DNA of 63,912 bases from the NCBI GenBank assembly GCA_003214525.1, contig QCLN01000006.1, forward strand, positions 1-63,912, given 5' to 3'. This document shows, in pieces, positions 35,977 to 45,587 of this stretch; the first letter of the stretch is position 1; the number at the start of each line of letters is the position of its first letter. Both the position numbers and the translations under genes were made by a program. This DNA is from Pelagibacteraceae bacterium AG-414-M23. GTDB lineage: Bacteria > Pseudomonadota > Alphaproteobacteria > Pelagibacterales > Pelagibacteraceae. The notes beneath the pieces were generated by a model. The model was given only the letters and a program-made list of their open reading frames with translations. It was not told where the DNA came from and searched no databases.

Positions 35977-37017
35977 ATGTTTAAAATAATAAAACAAGTG
36001 ACTTCTTTTGTTGCTATGATGGCTGTGCTATTTGCTTTTAGTACAGAGACTATGGCTGCAAAGAAATCAAAAACACTTAAAAACACTCAGAAAAAAGGTT
36101 TTGTAAGATGTGGTGTTTCTCAAGGTCTTCCAGGATTTTCTAATGCTGATGCATCTGGAAATTGGACTGGTGTAGACGTTGACGTATGTAGAGCAGTTGC
36201 TGCTGCAGTACTAGGTGATGCGAATAAAGTAAAATTCACTCCACTAAGTGCTAAAGAAAGATTTACAGCTCTAACTTCTGGTGAGATTGATATCTTATCA
36301 AGAAATACAACATGGACACTTTCTAGAGATGCTGACATTGGTCTAACTTTCGTTGGGGTAAACTTCTACGATGGTCAAGGTTTCATGGTTAGGAAAAATT
36401 CAGGAATGTCATCTGTGAATGATTTCAAAGATGGAATTTCTGCATGTACTAACATTGGAACAACAACTGAGCTTAATATGAGAGACTTCTTTAATTCAAA
36501 AGGAATTTCATATGAGCCTGTAGCTTTTGAAAAAGCTGATGAAGTTGTTGCGGCATATGACTCAGGAAGATGCGATACTTATACTACTGATAAATCTGGT
36601 TTAGCTGCTCAAAGAACTAAAATGAGTAATCCAGATGACCACATAGTTTTACCTGAAACTATTTCAAAAGAGCCTTTAGGCCCAGTTGTTAGACAAGGTG
36701 ATTCTGTATGGGAAGATATCGTAAGATGGTCTTTGAACGTTATGATCGAGGCTGAAGAATACGGTGTTAATTCTTCAAACGCAGACGCTATGAAAACTTC
36801 TGAAAACCCAGCTATTAAGAGACTTGTTGGTGCAGAAGGTGAATTAGGTGCTGCTTTTGGTTTAGATAATGAGTGGAGTTTAAGAATTATCAAACAAGTT
36901 GGTAACTATGGTGAAAGTTATAAAAGAAATATAGCAGACACTGGTATATTGCCTGATAGAGGTCCAAACCAATTATGGACAAAAGGCGGAATACTTTACG
37001 TACCACCTGCAAGATAA
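35977..37017 (+). CDS. aapJ: Periplasmic general/acidic L-amino acid-binding protein (AapJ/BztA/YhdW family)
   Basis: Substrate-binding protein of a HAAT-type ABC importer, named yhdW in SAR11. 346 residues: signal peptide of about 28 (hydrophobic core VAMMAVLFAF, cleavage near TMAA), then GFVRCGVSQGLPGFS, GVDVDVCRAVAAAVLG, LTSGEIDILSRNTTWT and TYTTDKSGLAAQR, typical of the glutamate/glutamine/aspartate/asparagine group. Its base composition is less AT-rich than neighbours, in line with high expression. Two inverted repeats precede it and a strong terminator follows before the permease genes, which suggests much more binding protein than permease. Confidence 0.95.
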   Translation: MFKIIKQVTSFVAMMAVLFAFSTETMAAKKSKTLKNTQKKGFVRCGVSQGLPGFSNADASGNWTGVDVDVCRAVAAAVLGDANKVKFTPLSAKERFTALTSGEIDILSRNTTWTLSRDADIGLTFVGVNFYDGQGFMVRKNSGMSSVNDFKDGISACTNIGTTTELNMRDFFNSKGISYEPVAFEKADEVVAAYDSGRCDTYTTDKSGLAAQRTKMSNPDDHIVLPETISKEPLGPVVRQGDSVWEDIVRWSLNVMIEAEEYGVNSSNADAMKTSENPAIKRLVGAEGELGAAFGLDNEWSLRIIKQVGNYGESYKRNIADTGILPDRGPNQLWTKGGILYVPPAR

Positions 37018-37036
37018 TTATTATCTAATAATCTTT

Positions 37037-37069
37037 AAAAAGGGCTAGATTTTTCTAGCCCTTTTTTTT
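37037..37069 (+). terminator. Intrinsic terminator between the binding protein and permease genes
   Basis: AAAAAGGGCTAGA (37037-37049), loop TTTT, then TCTAGCCCTTTTT form a perfect 13-bp stem running into a T8 stretch (37062-37069). It is the clearest factor-independent terminator in the window. It lies 20 bases after the binding-protein stop and 20 bases before the first permease ATG. Partial read-through would set a high binding-protein to permease ratio, and the hairpin may protect the mRNA 3' end. Confidence 0.92.
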
Positions 37070-37088
37070 ATTATCAGTTTTTTTATTT

Positions 37089-38240
37089 ATGAATTTTAAG
37101 CTCAAAAATATCGGACCCCAATTAATCACAATAGCAATTGTGGTTCTAGTTTTTGGTTTTTTTACATTTAATGCCCAAATGAATATGGAAAATAGAGGTA
37201 TTGAATTTGGTTATGGTTTTTTAAGTCAAGAGTCATCTTTTGATGTGCAGTTTTCATTAATTGAATACGATGGTTCACATTCTTATGCAAGAGCATATTT
37301 AGTTGGTTTATTAAATACTCTTCTGGTTGCTTTTATAGGAATTATTATTTCTACTATACTTGGAGTTATAATTGGAATAGCCCGCCTTTCACCTAACTAC
37401 TTAATAGAAAGATCGGCAGCTTTTTATGTAGAATTTTTTAGAAATATTCCTTTGTTATTACAAATATTTTTTTGGTACTTTGCTGCTCTTAGGGCGCTTC
37501 CTTTGCCTCAGGATGCAGACGTAATGTTTGGAGTTTCTTTCTTAACAATTAAAGGTCTATTTGTACCACGTTTTGTATGGGAAAATTTAGATATATTTTT
37601 CTATTCAATAATTGCGGCTGCAATTTCTATTGTAATAATAAGAAATTATGCAAGAAAATTACAAGAAAATGAAGGTAAACAATTACCAATTTTTTCAATT
37701 TCAGCAGGACTGCTTATAATCTTGCCTTTGTTAACATTTTTATTTGGAGGAGTTTCATTAAATTTTGAATTACCAGTTTTAAAGCAGATATCAACCACAT
37801 CATTTATTTACGAAGGTGGACTAGGTATACCACCAGAACTTATTGCACTAACTTTAGCATTAGCTTTATATACGGCAACTTTCATTGCAGAATGTGTTAG
37901 AGCTGGAATCCAAGGTATAAGCAAAGGTCAAAAAGAAGCCGCAGCCTCTATAGGTTTAACACCAAGACAGGTGCTAAAATTAGTTATAATGCCTCAAGCA
38001 TTAAGAATTATAATTCCACCAACAACAAATCAATACTTAAATTTAACTAAAAATTCTTCACTTGCTGCTGCAATAGCTTATCCAGATTTAGTTTTAGTTT
38101 TTGCTGGTACAGCATTAATGCAAACCGGTAGAGCCATAGAAATAGTTTCAATTACAATGTTTACGTACCTATCAATAAGTTTATCAATTTCAATGTTGAT
38201 GAATTGGTACAATAAATCAATAGCTATAAAAGAAAAATAA
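37089..38240 (+). CDS. aapQ: ABC amino-acid permease, AapQ/BztB/YhdX family
   Basis: Inner-membrane permease subunit, 383 residues with about eight hydrophobic segments. It has an N-terminal helix, a large loop with SFDVQFSLIEYDGSHSY, and the permease core split by an insertion (about 150-250), as in AapQ/YhdX. The EAA loop that docks to the ATPase is EAAASIGLTPRQVLKLVIMPQ, near residues 297-317. EFFRNIPLLLQIFFWY is another family landmark. Its stop overlaps the second permease by one base (TAATG). Confidence 0.95.
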   Translation: MNFKLKNIGPQLITIAIVVLVFGFFTFNAQMNMENRGIEFGYGFLSQESSFDVQFSLIEYDGSHSYARAYLVGLLNTLLVAFIGIIISTILGVIIGIARLSPNYLIERSAAFYVEFFRNIPLLLQIFFWYFAALRALPLPQDADVMFGVSFLTIKGLFVPRFVWENLDIFFYSIIAAAISIVIIRNYARKLQENEGKQLPIFSISAGLLIILPLLTFLFGGVSLNFELPVLKQISTTSFIYEGGLGIPPELIALTLALALYTATFIAECVRAGIQGISKGQKEAAASIGLTPRQVLKLVIMPQALRIIIPPTTNQYLNLTKNSSLAAAIAYPDLVLVFAGTALMQTGRAIEIVSITMFTYLSISLSISMLMNWYNKSIAIKEK

Positions 38241-39682
38241 TGAATAAATTAAACCTTTTAAAGCCTGATTTAAACAACCTTAACACCTACCTATATGCTG
38301 GTTCTTTTTTAATTTTTATAAGTCTTTTAGATGTTTTTTTAAATTCTTTTTTTGCAATAAATGTAACATCTTATTTGCCTCAAACTATAAGTTTCATTCT
38401 ACCGTTGTTTTTAGGTTTCATAGGTTTACATCTTGTTAGAATTGAATTTACAGGCATAAAAAATTTAGATTTACTTAATAAAAACATTAACACAACTAAC
38501 TTTAATGCTATTTTAACTCTTATAATAATTTTTGTAATTATAAAATCAATACCTCCAATATTGAGCTGGTTTATTATAGATGCAAATATAACTGGTGATA
38601 CAAAAGAAGCTTGTACCGGATCTGGAGCATGTTGGACTTATATTAAAATTTGGTTAAGAAGATTTGTTTACGGAATGTATCCTAATGCTGAACAATGGAG
38701 AATTAATTTATCGTTTATTTCTTTATTAGCCCTAGGTTCAGTTGGTTATTTTGCTACAGAAAAATTCAAAAAATACTTAACATTATATTATGTTGTCATT
38801 TATCCATTTATAGCTTTTTTATTTATATTCTTTTTTATTTCAGGCGGTCCAGTATTTTTTGAATTTTCTTATGGAATAATTGCATTTGCTGTATCGATAA
38901 TTGTTGGTTTTTTTGTTCCTAAAAAATTAAAGGTTTGGTATTTTTTACTGGTTCCAATAATTTTATATATATCATTGAAATACTTTCTATTTTACGAAGA
39001 ATCTATTGATTTGGGAAAATTAAATGGATTTAATTGGGTGGAAACAGGAGCTTGGGGAGGACTTTCTTTAACATTCATTGTTTCATTTTTTTGCTTAATT
39101 TTTTGTTTTCCAGTTGGAATGTTTTTAGCTTTGGGCAGAAGATCTGCATTACCAACAATACGATATATATCCATAGGATTTATTGAATTTTGGAGAGGTG
39201 TTCCTTTAATTACTGTTTTATTCATGTCTTCAGTTATGTTTCCAATGTTTCTACCAGAAGATTTTTTTATGGATAAACTTGTAAGAGTTATTATAGCAAT
39301 TTCTTTATTTGAAGCAGCGTACGTTGCTGAAGTTATAAGAGGTGGTTTACAAGCTTTGCCAAGAGGTCAATATGATGCTGCGAAATCTTTGGGTATGGGC
39401 TATTGGAAAATGCATATACTGGTGATTTTGCCTCAAGCTTTAAAATTGGTAATTCCTGGTATAGCAAATACATTTTTAGCGCTTGTAAAAGATACACCGT
39501 TAATTTTTGTGGTAGGATTGTTAGAACTAGTTGGAATGCTAAATTTAGCAAAAACTAACCCTGATTGGTTAGGTTTTGCAATGGAAGGATATGTTTTTGC
39601 AGCAATTATTTTCTGGATAATTTGTTATGCAATGAGTAAATATAGTTATAATTTAGAAATTAAATATAAAACCGAAAGATAA
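38240..39682 (+). CDS. aapM: ABC amino-acid permease, AapM/BztC/YhdY family
   Basis: Second permease subunit of the importer, 480 residues and more hydrophobic at the N-terminus, which has extra helices (about 15-110) typical of AapM. The permease core is in the last 220 residues: [39 protein letters not shown] and the EAA-type loop leading to [14 protein letters not shown]. It pairs with AapQ to form the translocation pore. The ATPase gene starts 2 bases later. Confidence 0.95.
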   Translation: MNKLNLLKPDLNNLNTYLYAGSFLIFISLLDVFLNSFFAINVTSYLPQTISFILPLFLGFIGLHLVRIEFTGIKNLDLLNKNINTTNFNAILTLIIIFVIIKSIPPILSWFIIDANITGDTKEACTGSGACWTYIKIWLRRFVYGMYPNAEQWRINLSFISLLALGSVGYFATEKFKKYLTLYYVVIYPFIAFLFIFFFISGGPVFFEFSYGIIAFAVSIIVGFFVPKKLKVWYFLLVPIILYISLKYFLFYEESIDLGKLNGFNWVETGAWGGLSLTFIVSFFCLIFCFPVGMFLALGRRSALPTIRYISIGFIEFWRGVPLITVLFMSSVMFPMFLPEDFFMDKLVRVIIAISLFEAAYVAEVIRGGLQALPRGQYDAAKSLGMGYWKMHILVILPQALKLVIPGIANTFLALVKDTPLIFVVGLLELVGMLNLAKTNPDWLGFAMEGYVFAAIIFWIICYAMSKYSYNLEIKYKTER

Positions 39683-39684
39683 GT

Positions 39685-40419
39685 ATGTCTGAGTCTATAA
39701 TTCAAATGAAAAAAGTAAATAAATGGTTTGGTGAATTCCAAGTTTTAAAAAATATTGATTTAGAAGTAGAAAAAAATAAAAAAATTGTAGTTTGCGGTCC
39801 CTCAGGTTCAGGAAAATCTACTTTAATTAGATGTATTAATAGACTTGAAGAGCATCAAGAGGGACAAATAATAGTAGACAACAACGAATTGAATGATAAT
39901 ACAAAAAATATTGAACAAATAAGAGCAGAAGTTGGAATGGTTTTTCAACAATTTAATTTATTCCCGCATTTATCAATTTTAGATAATTGCACATTAGCTC
40001 CTATTTGGGTAAAAAAATTGCCTAAAAAAGAAGCCGAAGAACTTGCAATGAAACAGTTAGAAAAAGTCCAGATTTCTGATCAGGCACTAAAATATCCAGG
40101 TCAATTATCAGGAGGTCAACAACAGAGATGTGCTATTGCAAGAGCGCTATGCATGGAGCCAAAAATAATGCTTTTTGATGAACCTACGTCAGCCTTAGAT
40201 CCAGAAATGATTAAGGAAGTATTAGATGCTATGGTTAATCTAGCAAAAGCAGGAATGACCATGATTGTAGTAACTCATGAAATGGGATTTGCAAAAGAAG
40301 TCGCTGATGAAGTTATTTTTATGGATGAAGGAATGATTGTAGAAAAAGCGGAAACAAAGGAATTTTTTGCCAACCCCAAGAGCGATAGAACAAAATTATT
40401 TTTAAGCCAAATTTTGTAA
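39685..40419 (+). CDS. aapP: ABC transporter ATP-binding protein for polar amino acids (AapP/BztD/YhdZ)
   Basis: Cytoplasmic ATPase energising the importer, 244 residues, all motifs intact: Walker [10 protein letters not shown] (about 34-42), Q-loop [13 protein letters not shown] signature LSGGQQQR, Walker [13 protein letters not shown], and switch His in VVTHEMGF. It completes a four-gene importer with the genes from 35977. A 134-base gap with an imperfect inverted repeat follows. Confidence 0.97.
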   Translation: MSESIIQMKKVNKWFGEFQVLKNIDLEVEKNKKIVVCGPSGSGKSTLIRCINRLEEHQEGQIIVDNNELNDNTKNIEQIRAEVGMVFQQFNLFPHLSILDNCTLAPIWVKKLPKKEAEELAMKQLEKVQISDQALKYPGQLSGGQQQRCAIARALCMEPKIMLFDEPTSALDPEMIKEVLDAMVNLAKAGMTMIVVTHEMGFAKEVADEVIFMDEGMIVEKAETKEFFANPKSDRTKLFLSQIL

Positions 40420-40453
40420 AAAATGCTCAAAATTAAGCTTGACAACATTTAAA

Positions 40454-40494
40454 AAGATATAATTTTTAACGAAAATAAAAAAATTTTATATCTT
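40454..40494. repeat. Inverted repeat between the ATPase gene and the XRE regulator gene
   Basis: AAGATATAA (40454-40462) and TTATATCTT (40486-40494) are exact inverted repeats about 23 bases apart, with more partial A/T pairing inside. The left arm contains TATAAT (40458-40463), and TTGACA is at 40439-40444, but their 13-base spacing is too short for a normal promoter. It may be an operator for the downstream regulator or a weak end of the importer transcript. No T run follows. Confidence 0.4.
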
Positions 40495-40553
40495 GCATAA
40501 AATCTTTAAATATTCTTAACTCCTATTTGCGGAAATTAAATTGAGGGGTCAAT

Positions 40554-40922
40554 ATGGAAGAAAATTTTAACAAACATTTAGGTAATAAACTTAAATTAAG
40601 AAGACTAGCTTTGGGTTTAACTCAAACTAAAGTTGCAAAAGCAATAAATGTTACATTTCAACAAATACAAAAATATGAAAAGGGTACCAATGGAGTAAGT
40701 TCACTACGTTTACTTCAATTATCAAATTATTTAAAAGTTCCTATAAATTATTTCTATGAAGATTTTTCTGAGTATTTAATTAATATAGAAAAATCTAAAG
40801 AAGGACATATGAATGTTAATTATAATTTTTTAGCTAAGCTTTATTCAGAATTAACTGACGATCAAAAAATAAAGTTTTCAAAAAATTTAAATTTAAATTC
40901 TAATATATCTAAGGTTGGGTAA
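40554..40922 (+). CDS. XRE-family helix-turn-helix transcriptional regulator
   Basis: 122 residues with an N-terminal Cro/CI-type DNA-binding domain (about 10-65): LKLRRLALGLTQTKVAKAINVTFQQIQKYEKGTN contains the two-helix motif, followed by VSSLRLLQLSNYLKVPINYFYED. The remaining 50 residues show no sensor domain. Close relatives are common in alphaproteobacteria as single-copy regulators of uncertain role. A GAGGGG-like Shine-Dalgarno lies at the expected distance. It stands alone, with the importer upstream and two tRNA genes on the other strand downstream, so context does not reveal its targets. Confidence 0.88.
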   Translation: MEENFNKHLGNKLKLRRLALGLTQTKVAKAINVTFQQIQKYEKGTNGVSSLRLLQLSNYLKVPINYFYEDFSEYLINIEKSKEGHMNVNYNFLAKLYSELTDDQKIKFSKNLNLNSNISKVG

Positions 40923-40926
40923 TAGT

Positions 40927-41002
40927 TGGCTCCTCGGGCAGGACTCGAACCTGCGACCAATTGATTAACAGTCAACTGCTCTACCAACTGAGCTACCGAG
41001 GA
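40927..41002 (-). tRNA. tRNA-Asn (anticodon GTT)
   Basis: Cloverleaf on the minus strand: acceptor TCCTCGG/CCGAGGA, D-arm AGCTCAGTTGGTAGAGC, anticodon loop CTGTTAA (GTT), T-arm GGTTCGAGTCC, discriminator G, encoded CCA. It starts within 5 bases after the end of the XRE gene on the opposite strand. Confidence 0.97.
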
Positions 41003-41052
41003 ATGAATTACGACAACTTACTTTTTTTTATTCATAACTCAATAGTTTTTTT

Positions 41053-41126
41053 TGGAGGCAACGCCCGGAATCGAACCGGGGTAAAAGGATTTGCAATCCT
41101 CTGCGTAACCATTCCGCCACGTTGCC
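41053..41126 (-). tRNA. tRNA-Cys (anticodon GCA)
   Basis: Cloverleaf on the minus strand: acceptor GGCAACG/CGTTGCC, anticodon stem AGGAT/ATCCT with loop TTGCAAA (GCA), T-arm GGTTCGATTCC, discriminator T as expected for Cys, encoded CCA. It lies 50 bases upstream of tRNA-Asn on the same strand, so the two are probably cotranscribed. Confidence 0.97.
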
Positions 41127-41176
41127 ATTTATATTGACCTTAAAAGACCTTATATAGTTGATTTTCTAAATTAGTC

Positions 41177-41182
41177 TATAAT
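41177..41182 (+). promoter_or_regulatory. Possible -10 element of the valS promoter
   Basis: A perfect TATAAT lies in the 115-base gap between tRNA-Cys and valS; a TAGTTG 16 bases upstream (41155-41160) is a poor but correctly spaced -35. This would give a leader of about 50 bases. I see no T-box-like or other structured leader in the gap. Confidence 0.4.
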
Positions 41183-41241
41183 TTAAATATTTAATTTGGA
41201 TATTGTTAATTAAAATTGATTAATTTATAAAATATTAATCG

Positions 41242-43869
41242 ATGAGATTTGATAAATATATTCATACTGAAGTAGAAAATAAGATTTATTCTTATTGGGA
41301 AAAAAACAATCTATTTAAACCAAAAAAAAACAGTAAAAAATTTTCTATAGTAATTCCTCCACCGAATGTTACAGGAAGTTTACATATGGGACATGCTTTA
41401 AATAATTCGATTCAAGATTTACTCACTAGATATTATAGAATGAATAACTACGAAACTTTGTGGCAACCAGGTACCGATCATGCAGGAATAGCAACGCAAG
41501 CTCTAGTAGAAAAAAAAATAAATTCTGAAAATATAAAAAAAAATGACTTAGGAAGAGAAAATTTTATTAAAAGAGTTTGGGATTGGAAAAACCAGTATGG
41601 AGATATAATAATTAATCAACTTAAAAAATTAGGATGTTCATGCGACTGGTCTAGGAATGCTTTTACGATGGATGAAAATTTATCAAAAGCTGTAGCTAAA
41701 GTTTTTGTAGATCTTCATAAAAAGAAAATAATTTATAAAGCCAAAAAATTAGTTAATTGGGATACTGTACTAAAAACTGCGATATCAGATTTAGAAGTTG
41801 ATCAAAGAGAGGTTAATTCTAAAATTTACTATATTAAATATCCAATAAATGATTCAAATGAATATATCACAATAGCAACTACCAGACCAGAAACTATGCT
41901 AGGAGATACAGCTGTTGCGGTAAATCCTAAAGACAAAAGATACCAAAAGTATCTTAATAAAACTGTAACAGTTCCTATTGTTGGTAGAAAAGTTAAAATC
42001 ATTAAAGATGATTATGCTGATCCCGAGCAAGGAACTGGAGCTTTAAAAATTACACCGGCCCATGACTTCAATGATTATGAGGTAGGTAAAAGAAATAATT
42101 TAGATATTATTAATATTTTTACAGAAGATGGAAAAATTAACAAAAATGCAATTTCAAAATATATTGGCCTAGAAAGGTTCGAAGCTAGAAAACAAATATT
42201 AAAAGAGCTTAAAGAAAAAGATTATTTTGTAAAAGAAGAAAATATTAAAAACAAAGTTCCATATGGAGATAGATCAAATTCTATTATTGAACCATTCTTA
42301 ACAGAACAATGGTTTGCTGATGCTAAAAAATTATCAATTAAAGCAAAAAAAATAGTAAAAAAAAAAAGAACAAATTTTTTTCCTAATAATTGGTCTAAAA
42401 CATATTTCCAATGGATGAACAATATTGAACCATGGTGTATTTCGAGACAACTTTGGTGGGGTCATCAAATTCCTGCGTGGTATGGACCTGATAAAAAAAT
42501 TTTCGTAGAATTAAATGAAAGTGATGCAAAAAAATCAGCAAGAAAACATTATAAAAAAGATGTCAAACTTATAAGAGATCCAGATGTTCTTGATACGTGG
42601 TTTTCATCCGGTCTTTGGCCTTTTGCAACTTTAGGCTGGCCAAGCAAAAATGAATATTTAAAAAAATTTTATCCAACAACAATTCTTGTTACTGGTTTTG
42701 ATATAATTTTTTTTTGGGTTGCTAGAATGATGATGTTTGGTATGGAATTTTTAAACAAAGAACCATTTAAAAATGTTTATGTTCATGCATTAGTACGTGA
42801 CGAAAAAGGACAAAAGATGTCCAAGTCAAAAGGAAATGTTATAGATCCACTAGATTTAATTCAGAAATATAGCGCTGACGCATTGAGATTTACCTTGTTG
42901 TCAATGGCATCGCCGGGAACTGATGTTAAACTATCTGAGGATAGAGTTAAAGGATATAGAAATTTTTTAAATAAATTATGGAATGCAAATAATTTTTTAA
43001 TACAAAACAAATGTAATTTAATAAATGAAAAAAAACTTCCAAAGTTGAAAGTCAATATCAATAAATGGATATTTTTTGAGCTTTTAGAAACATCAAATTT
43101 AATTAAGAAAAATATAGAAGATTATAGATTTGACGAGGCAGCAAAGAATGCCTATCATTTTGCATGGCATAAGTACTGTGATTGGTACTTAGAATTATCT
43201 AAAACAATCCTTTTTTCAGATAACTTAAAAACTAAAAATGAAGTAAAAGAAGTATCTGCATTTGTATTTAGACAAATACTTATTATGCTACATCCATTTA
43301 TACCTTTTGTTACTGAGAAAATATGGTTAACAAATAAATTTGATAACAAAAACAAGAACTTTTTAATGCTAACTAACTGGATCACAGACAAATCTAAAAA
43401 AGACATCGATCACAAGCAAGTTGAACAGATGATTCATATTATTTCTGAGATAAGATCTTTTAAAAATGAACTTAGTGTAAGCCCTGGTTCATTTATTGAT
43501 ATTTCTATTAATTCTATTAAAAAAAATAATCAAAATTTCATGAAAAATAATGAAATTATTATTAAAAAATTAGGCAGAATTAATAATTTCTTTAAAAATG
43601 ATCAAAATAAACCTGCCGCATCATTACTTATATCTGGAGATTTATTTAAAATTTATTTTGATGAAAATGTGGATTTAAACGCTATTAAAGACAACTTATT
43701 GAAAAGACAGAATAAGTGCAAAATAGAAATGGATAAAATATCTCAAAGATTGAATAATAAAGGCTTTGTTCAAAGAGCTCCAAAAGATATTGTTCAGCAA
43801 GAAAAAACTAATTATAGTAATTTAAAAAATGATATTAAAAAAATTTCTTTAACAATTGAAAGTCTTTAA
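41242..43869 (+). CDS. valS: Valyl-tRNA synthetase
   Basis: Class I synthetase charging tRNA-Val, 875 residues. HIGH appears as HMGH at residues 48-51 ([13 protein letters not shown]) and KMSKS in [14 protein letters not shown] near 520-535. The editing domain shows [15 protein letters not shown] and [12 protein letters not shown]. The anticodon-binding domain holds [13 protein letters not shown], and a C-terminal coiled coil fills the last 65 residues. The stop overlaps the ilvD ATG (TAATG), so an aminoacylation gene and a valine/isoleucine biosynthesis gene share a transcript. Confidence 0.98.
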   Translation: MRFDKYIHTEVENKIYSYWEKNNLFKPKKNSKKFSIVIPPPNVTGSLHMGHALNNSIQDLLTRYYRMNNYETLWQPGTDHAGIATQALVEKKINSENIKKNDLGRENFIKRVWDWKNQYGDIIINQLKKLGCSCDWSRNAFTMDENLSKAVAKVFVDLHKKKIIYKAKKLVNWDTVLKTAISDLEVDQREVNSKIYYIKYPINDSNEYITIATTRPETMLGDTAVAVNPKDKRYQKYLNKTVTVPIVGRKVKIIKDDYADPEQGTGALKITPAHDFNDYEVGKRNNLDIINIFTEDGKINKNAISKYIGLERFEARKQILKELKEKDYFVKEENIKNKVPYGDRSNSIIEPFLTEQWFADAKKLSIKAKKIVKKKRTNFFPNNWSKTYFQWMNNIEPWCISRQLWWGHQIPAWYGPDKKIFVELNESDAKKSARKHYKKDVKLIRDPDVLDTWFSSGLWPFATLGWPSKNEYLKKFYPTTILVTGFDIIFFWVARMMMFGMEFLNKEPFKNVYVHALVRDEKGQKMSKSKGNVIDPLDLIQKYSADALRFTLLSMASPGTDVKLSEDRVKGYRNFLNKLWNANNFLIQNKCNLINEKKLPKLKVNINKWIFFELLETSNLIKKNIEDYRFDEAAKNAYHFAWHKYCDWYLELSKTILFSDNLKTKNEVKEVSAFVFRQILIMLHPFIPFVTEKIWLTNKFDNKNKNFLMLTNWITDKSKKDIDHKQVEQMIHIISEIRSFKNELSVSPGSFIDISINSIKKNNQNFMKNNEIIIKKLGRINNFFKNDQNKPAASLLISGDLFKIYFDENVDLNAIKDNLLKRQNKCKIEMDKISQRLNNKGFVQRAPKDIVQQEKTNYSNLKNDIKKISLTIESL

Positions 43870-45587
43870 TGAAAAAATTTAATAAAAAAAAGCTTCCTAG
43901 TAGACATACTTCTTTAGGACCTGATAAGGCTCCTCAAAGGTCTTTCTATTATGCTATGAATTTAACCGAAAAAGATGTCGCAAAACCTTTTGTTGGTGTT
44001 GTTTCAACTTGGAATGAGGCAGCTCCTTGTAATATTGCTTTAATGAGGCAGGCCCAGTCAGTTAAAAAAGGTGTTCAATCTGCAGGTGGCACCCCAAGAG
44101 AATTTTGCACAATTACAGTAACTGACGGAATTGCAATGGGTCATGAAGGAATGAAATCTTCATTAATTTCAAGAGATGTAATTGCAGATTCAACAGAATT
44201 AACTGTTAGAGGACATTGTTATGATGCATTAGTCGGTGTTGCTGGTTGTGATAAATCTTTACCAGGCTTAATGATGGCGATGGTAAGACTAAACGTTCCA
44301 AGTGTTTTTATATATGGAGGATCAATTCTTCCAGGCAGACTAAATGGTAAAGATATTACTGTTGTTGATGTTTTTGAAGGAGTTGGAAAATATTCTTCAG
44401 GAAAAATATCAAAACATGCACTTAGAAAAATTGAATTAAAAGCATGCCCAACTGCTGGTGCTTGTGGAGGCCAATTTACAGCAAATACAATGGCATGCGT
44501 GTCTGAAGCAATTGGTCTTGCGTTGCCCTATTCTGCTGGAACTCCTGCACCATTTAATAGAAGAGATAAATACGCCTTAGCAAGTGGAAAAGCTGTTATG
44601 AACCTATTAGCAAAAAATATTAGGCCAAGAGATATTGTAACAAAAAAATCTTTAGAAAATGCTGCAACAATAGTTGCTGCAACTGGTGGATCAACAAATG
44701 CTGCCTTACATTTGCCAGCTATAGCGAACGAGATAGGTATTAAATTTGATTTAATGGATGTTGCAAAAATATTCAAAAAAACTCCGTACCTTGCAGATTT
44801 AAAACCTGGTGGAAGATATGTCGCAAAAGATATGTGGAAAGCGGGTGGCGTTCCAATGTTACTTAAAACACTTATGGATGGTGGATATATACATGGAAAT
44901 TGTATTACAGTTACAGGTAAATCTATGAAAGAAAATTTAAAAAATGTTAAATTTAATTCAAAACAAAAAGTTATGAGAAAGTACAATAATCCTTTATCTC
45001 CAGACGGCGGCGTTGTTGGTATGAAAGGAAACTTAGCCCCAGAAGGTGCAATTGTGAAAGTTGCTGGTTTAAAAAAACTACAGTTTACTGGAAGAGCAAG
45101 ATGTTTTGATACAGAAGAGTCAGCTTACAAAGCTGTCAAAAATAGAAGATATAAAGACGGCGATATTATAATTATTAGATATGAAGGTCCAAAAGGCGGG
45201 CCTGGCATGAGAGAAATGCTTCAAACAACAGGTGCAATCTATGGTCAAGGAAAAGGTGAAAAAGTTGCACTTATAACAGATGGTAGATTTTCTGGAGCAA
45301 CAAGAGGATTTTGTATTGGACATGTTGGACCAGAAGCATCAGTAGGTGGCCCAATAGCCCTACTTAGAAATGGTGATATAATTGATCTAGATGCAAAAAA
45401 AGGAACAATTAATGTTCGCTTATCTAAAAAAGAATTAGATAAAAGAAGAAAAAAATGGAAACCAAAAAAAATTAATTTTGGAAACGGAACACTTTGGAAA
45501 TATGCGCAAACTGTTGGTCCAGCTTATTTAGGCGCCCCAACTCATCCAGGTGGGAAAAATGAAGTAAAAACTTACGCAGATATTTGA
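43869..45587 (+). CDS. ilvD: Dihydroxy-acid dehydratase
   Basis: Iron-sulfur enzyme for the third step of valine and isoleucine synthesis. 572 residues; cluster cysteines are in [17 protein letters not shown] and [29 protein letters not shown], the [13 protein letters not shown] block and [11 protein letters not shown] are present. It overlaps valS by one base and the mannose-1-phosphate guanylyltransferase gene by one base. It reads as one of the better-conserved, less AT-skewed genes of the window. Confidence 0.97.
   Translation: MKKFNKKKLPSRHTSLGPDKAPQRSFYYAMNLTEKDVAKPFVGVVSTWNEAAPCNIALMRQAQSVKKGVQSAGGTPREFCTITVTDGIAMGHEGMKSSLISRDVIADSTELTVRGHCYDALVGVAGCDKSLPGLMMAMVRLNVPSVFIYGGSILPGRLNGKDITVVDVFEGVGKYSSGKISKHALRKIELKACPTAGACGGQFTANTMACVSEAIGLALPYSAGTPAPFNRRDKYALASGKAVMNLLAKNIRPRDIVTKKSLENAATIVAATGGSTNAALHLPAIANEIGIKFDLMDVAKIFKKTPYLADLKPGGRYVAKDMWKAGGVPMLLKTLMDGGYIHGNCITVTGKSMKENLKNVKFNSKQKVMRKYNNPLSPDGGVVGMKGNLAPEGAIVKVAGLKKLQFTGRARCFDTEESAYKAVKNRRYKDGDIIIIRYEGPKGGPGMREMLQTTGAIYGQGKGEKVALITDGRFSGATRGFCIGHVGPEASVGGPIALLRNGDIIDLDAKKGTINVRLSKKELDKRRKKWKPKKINFGNGTLWKYAQTVGPAYLGAPTHPGGKNEVKTYADI

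Noticed and set aside
40439..40463. TTGACA / TATAAT promoter for the XRE regulator
   Set aside because: Both hexamers are perfect, but the spacing is 13 bases, too short for a normal sigma70 promoter.
40927..41126. tRNA-associated integration site (attL/attR) for a mobile island
   Set aside because: The Asn and Cys tRNA genes are intact, no integrase or repeated 3' tRNA fragment is found near them, and the neighbouring genes are core genes.
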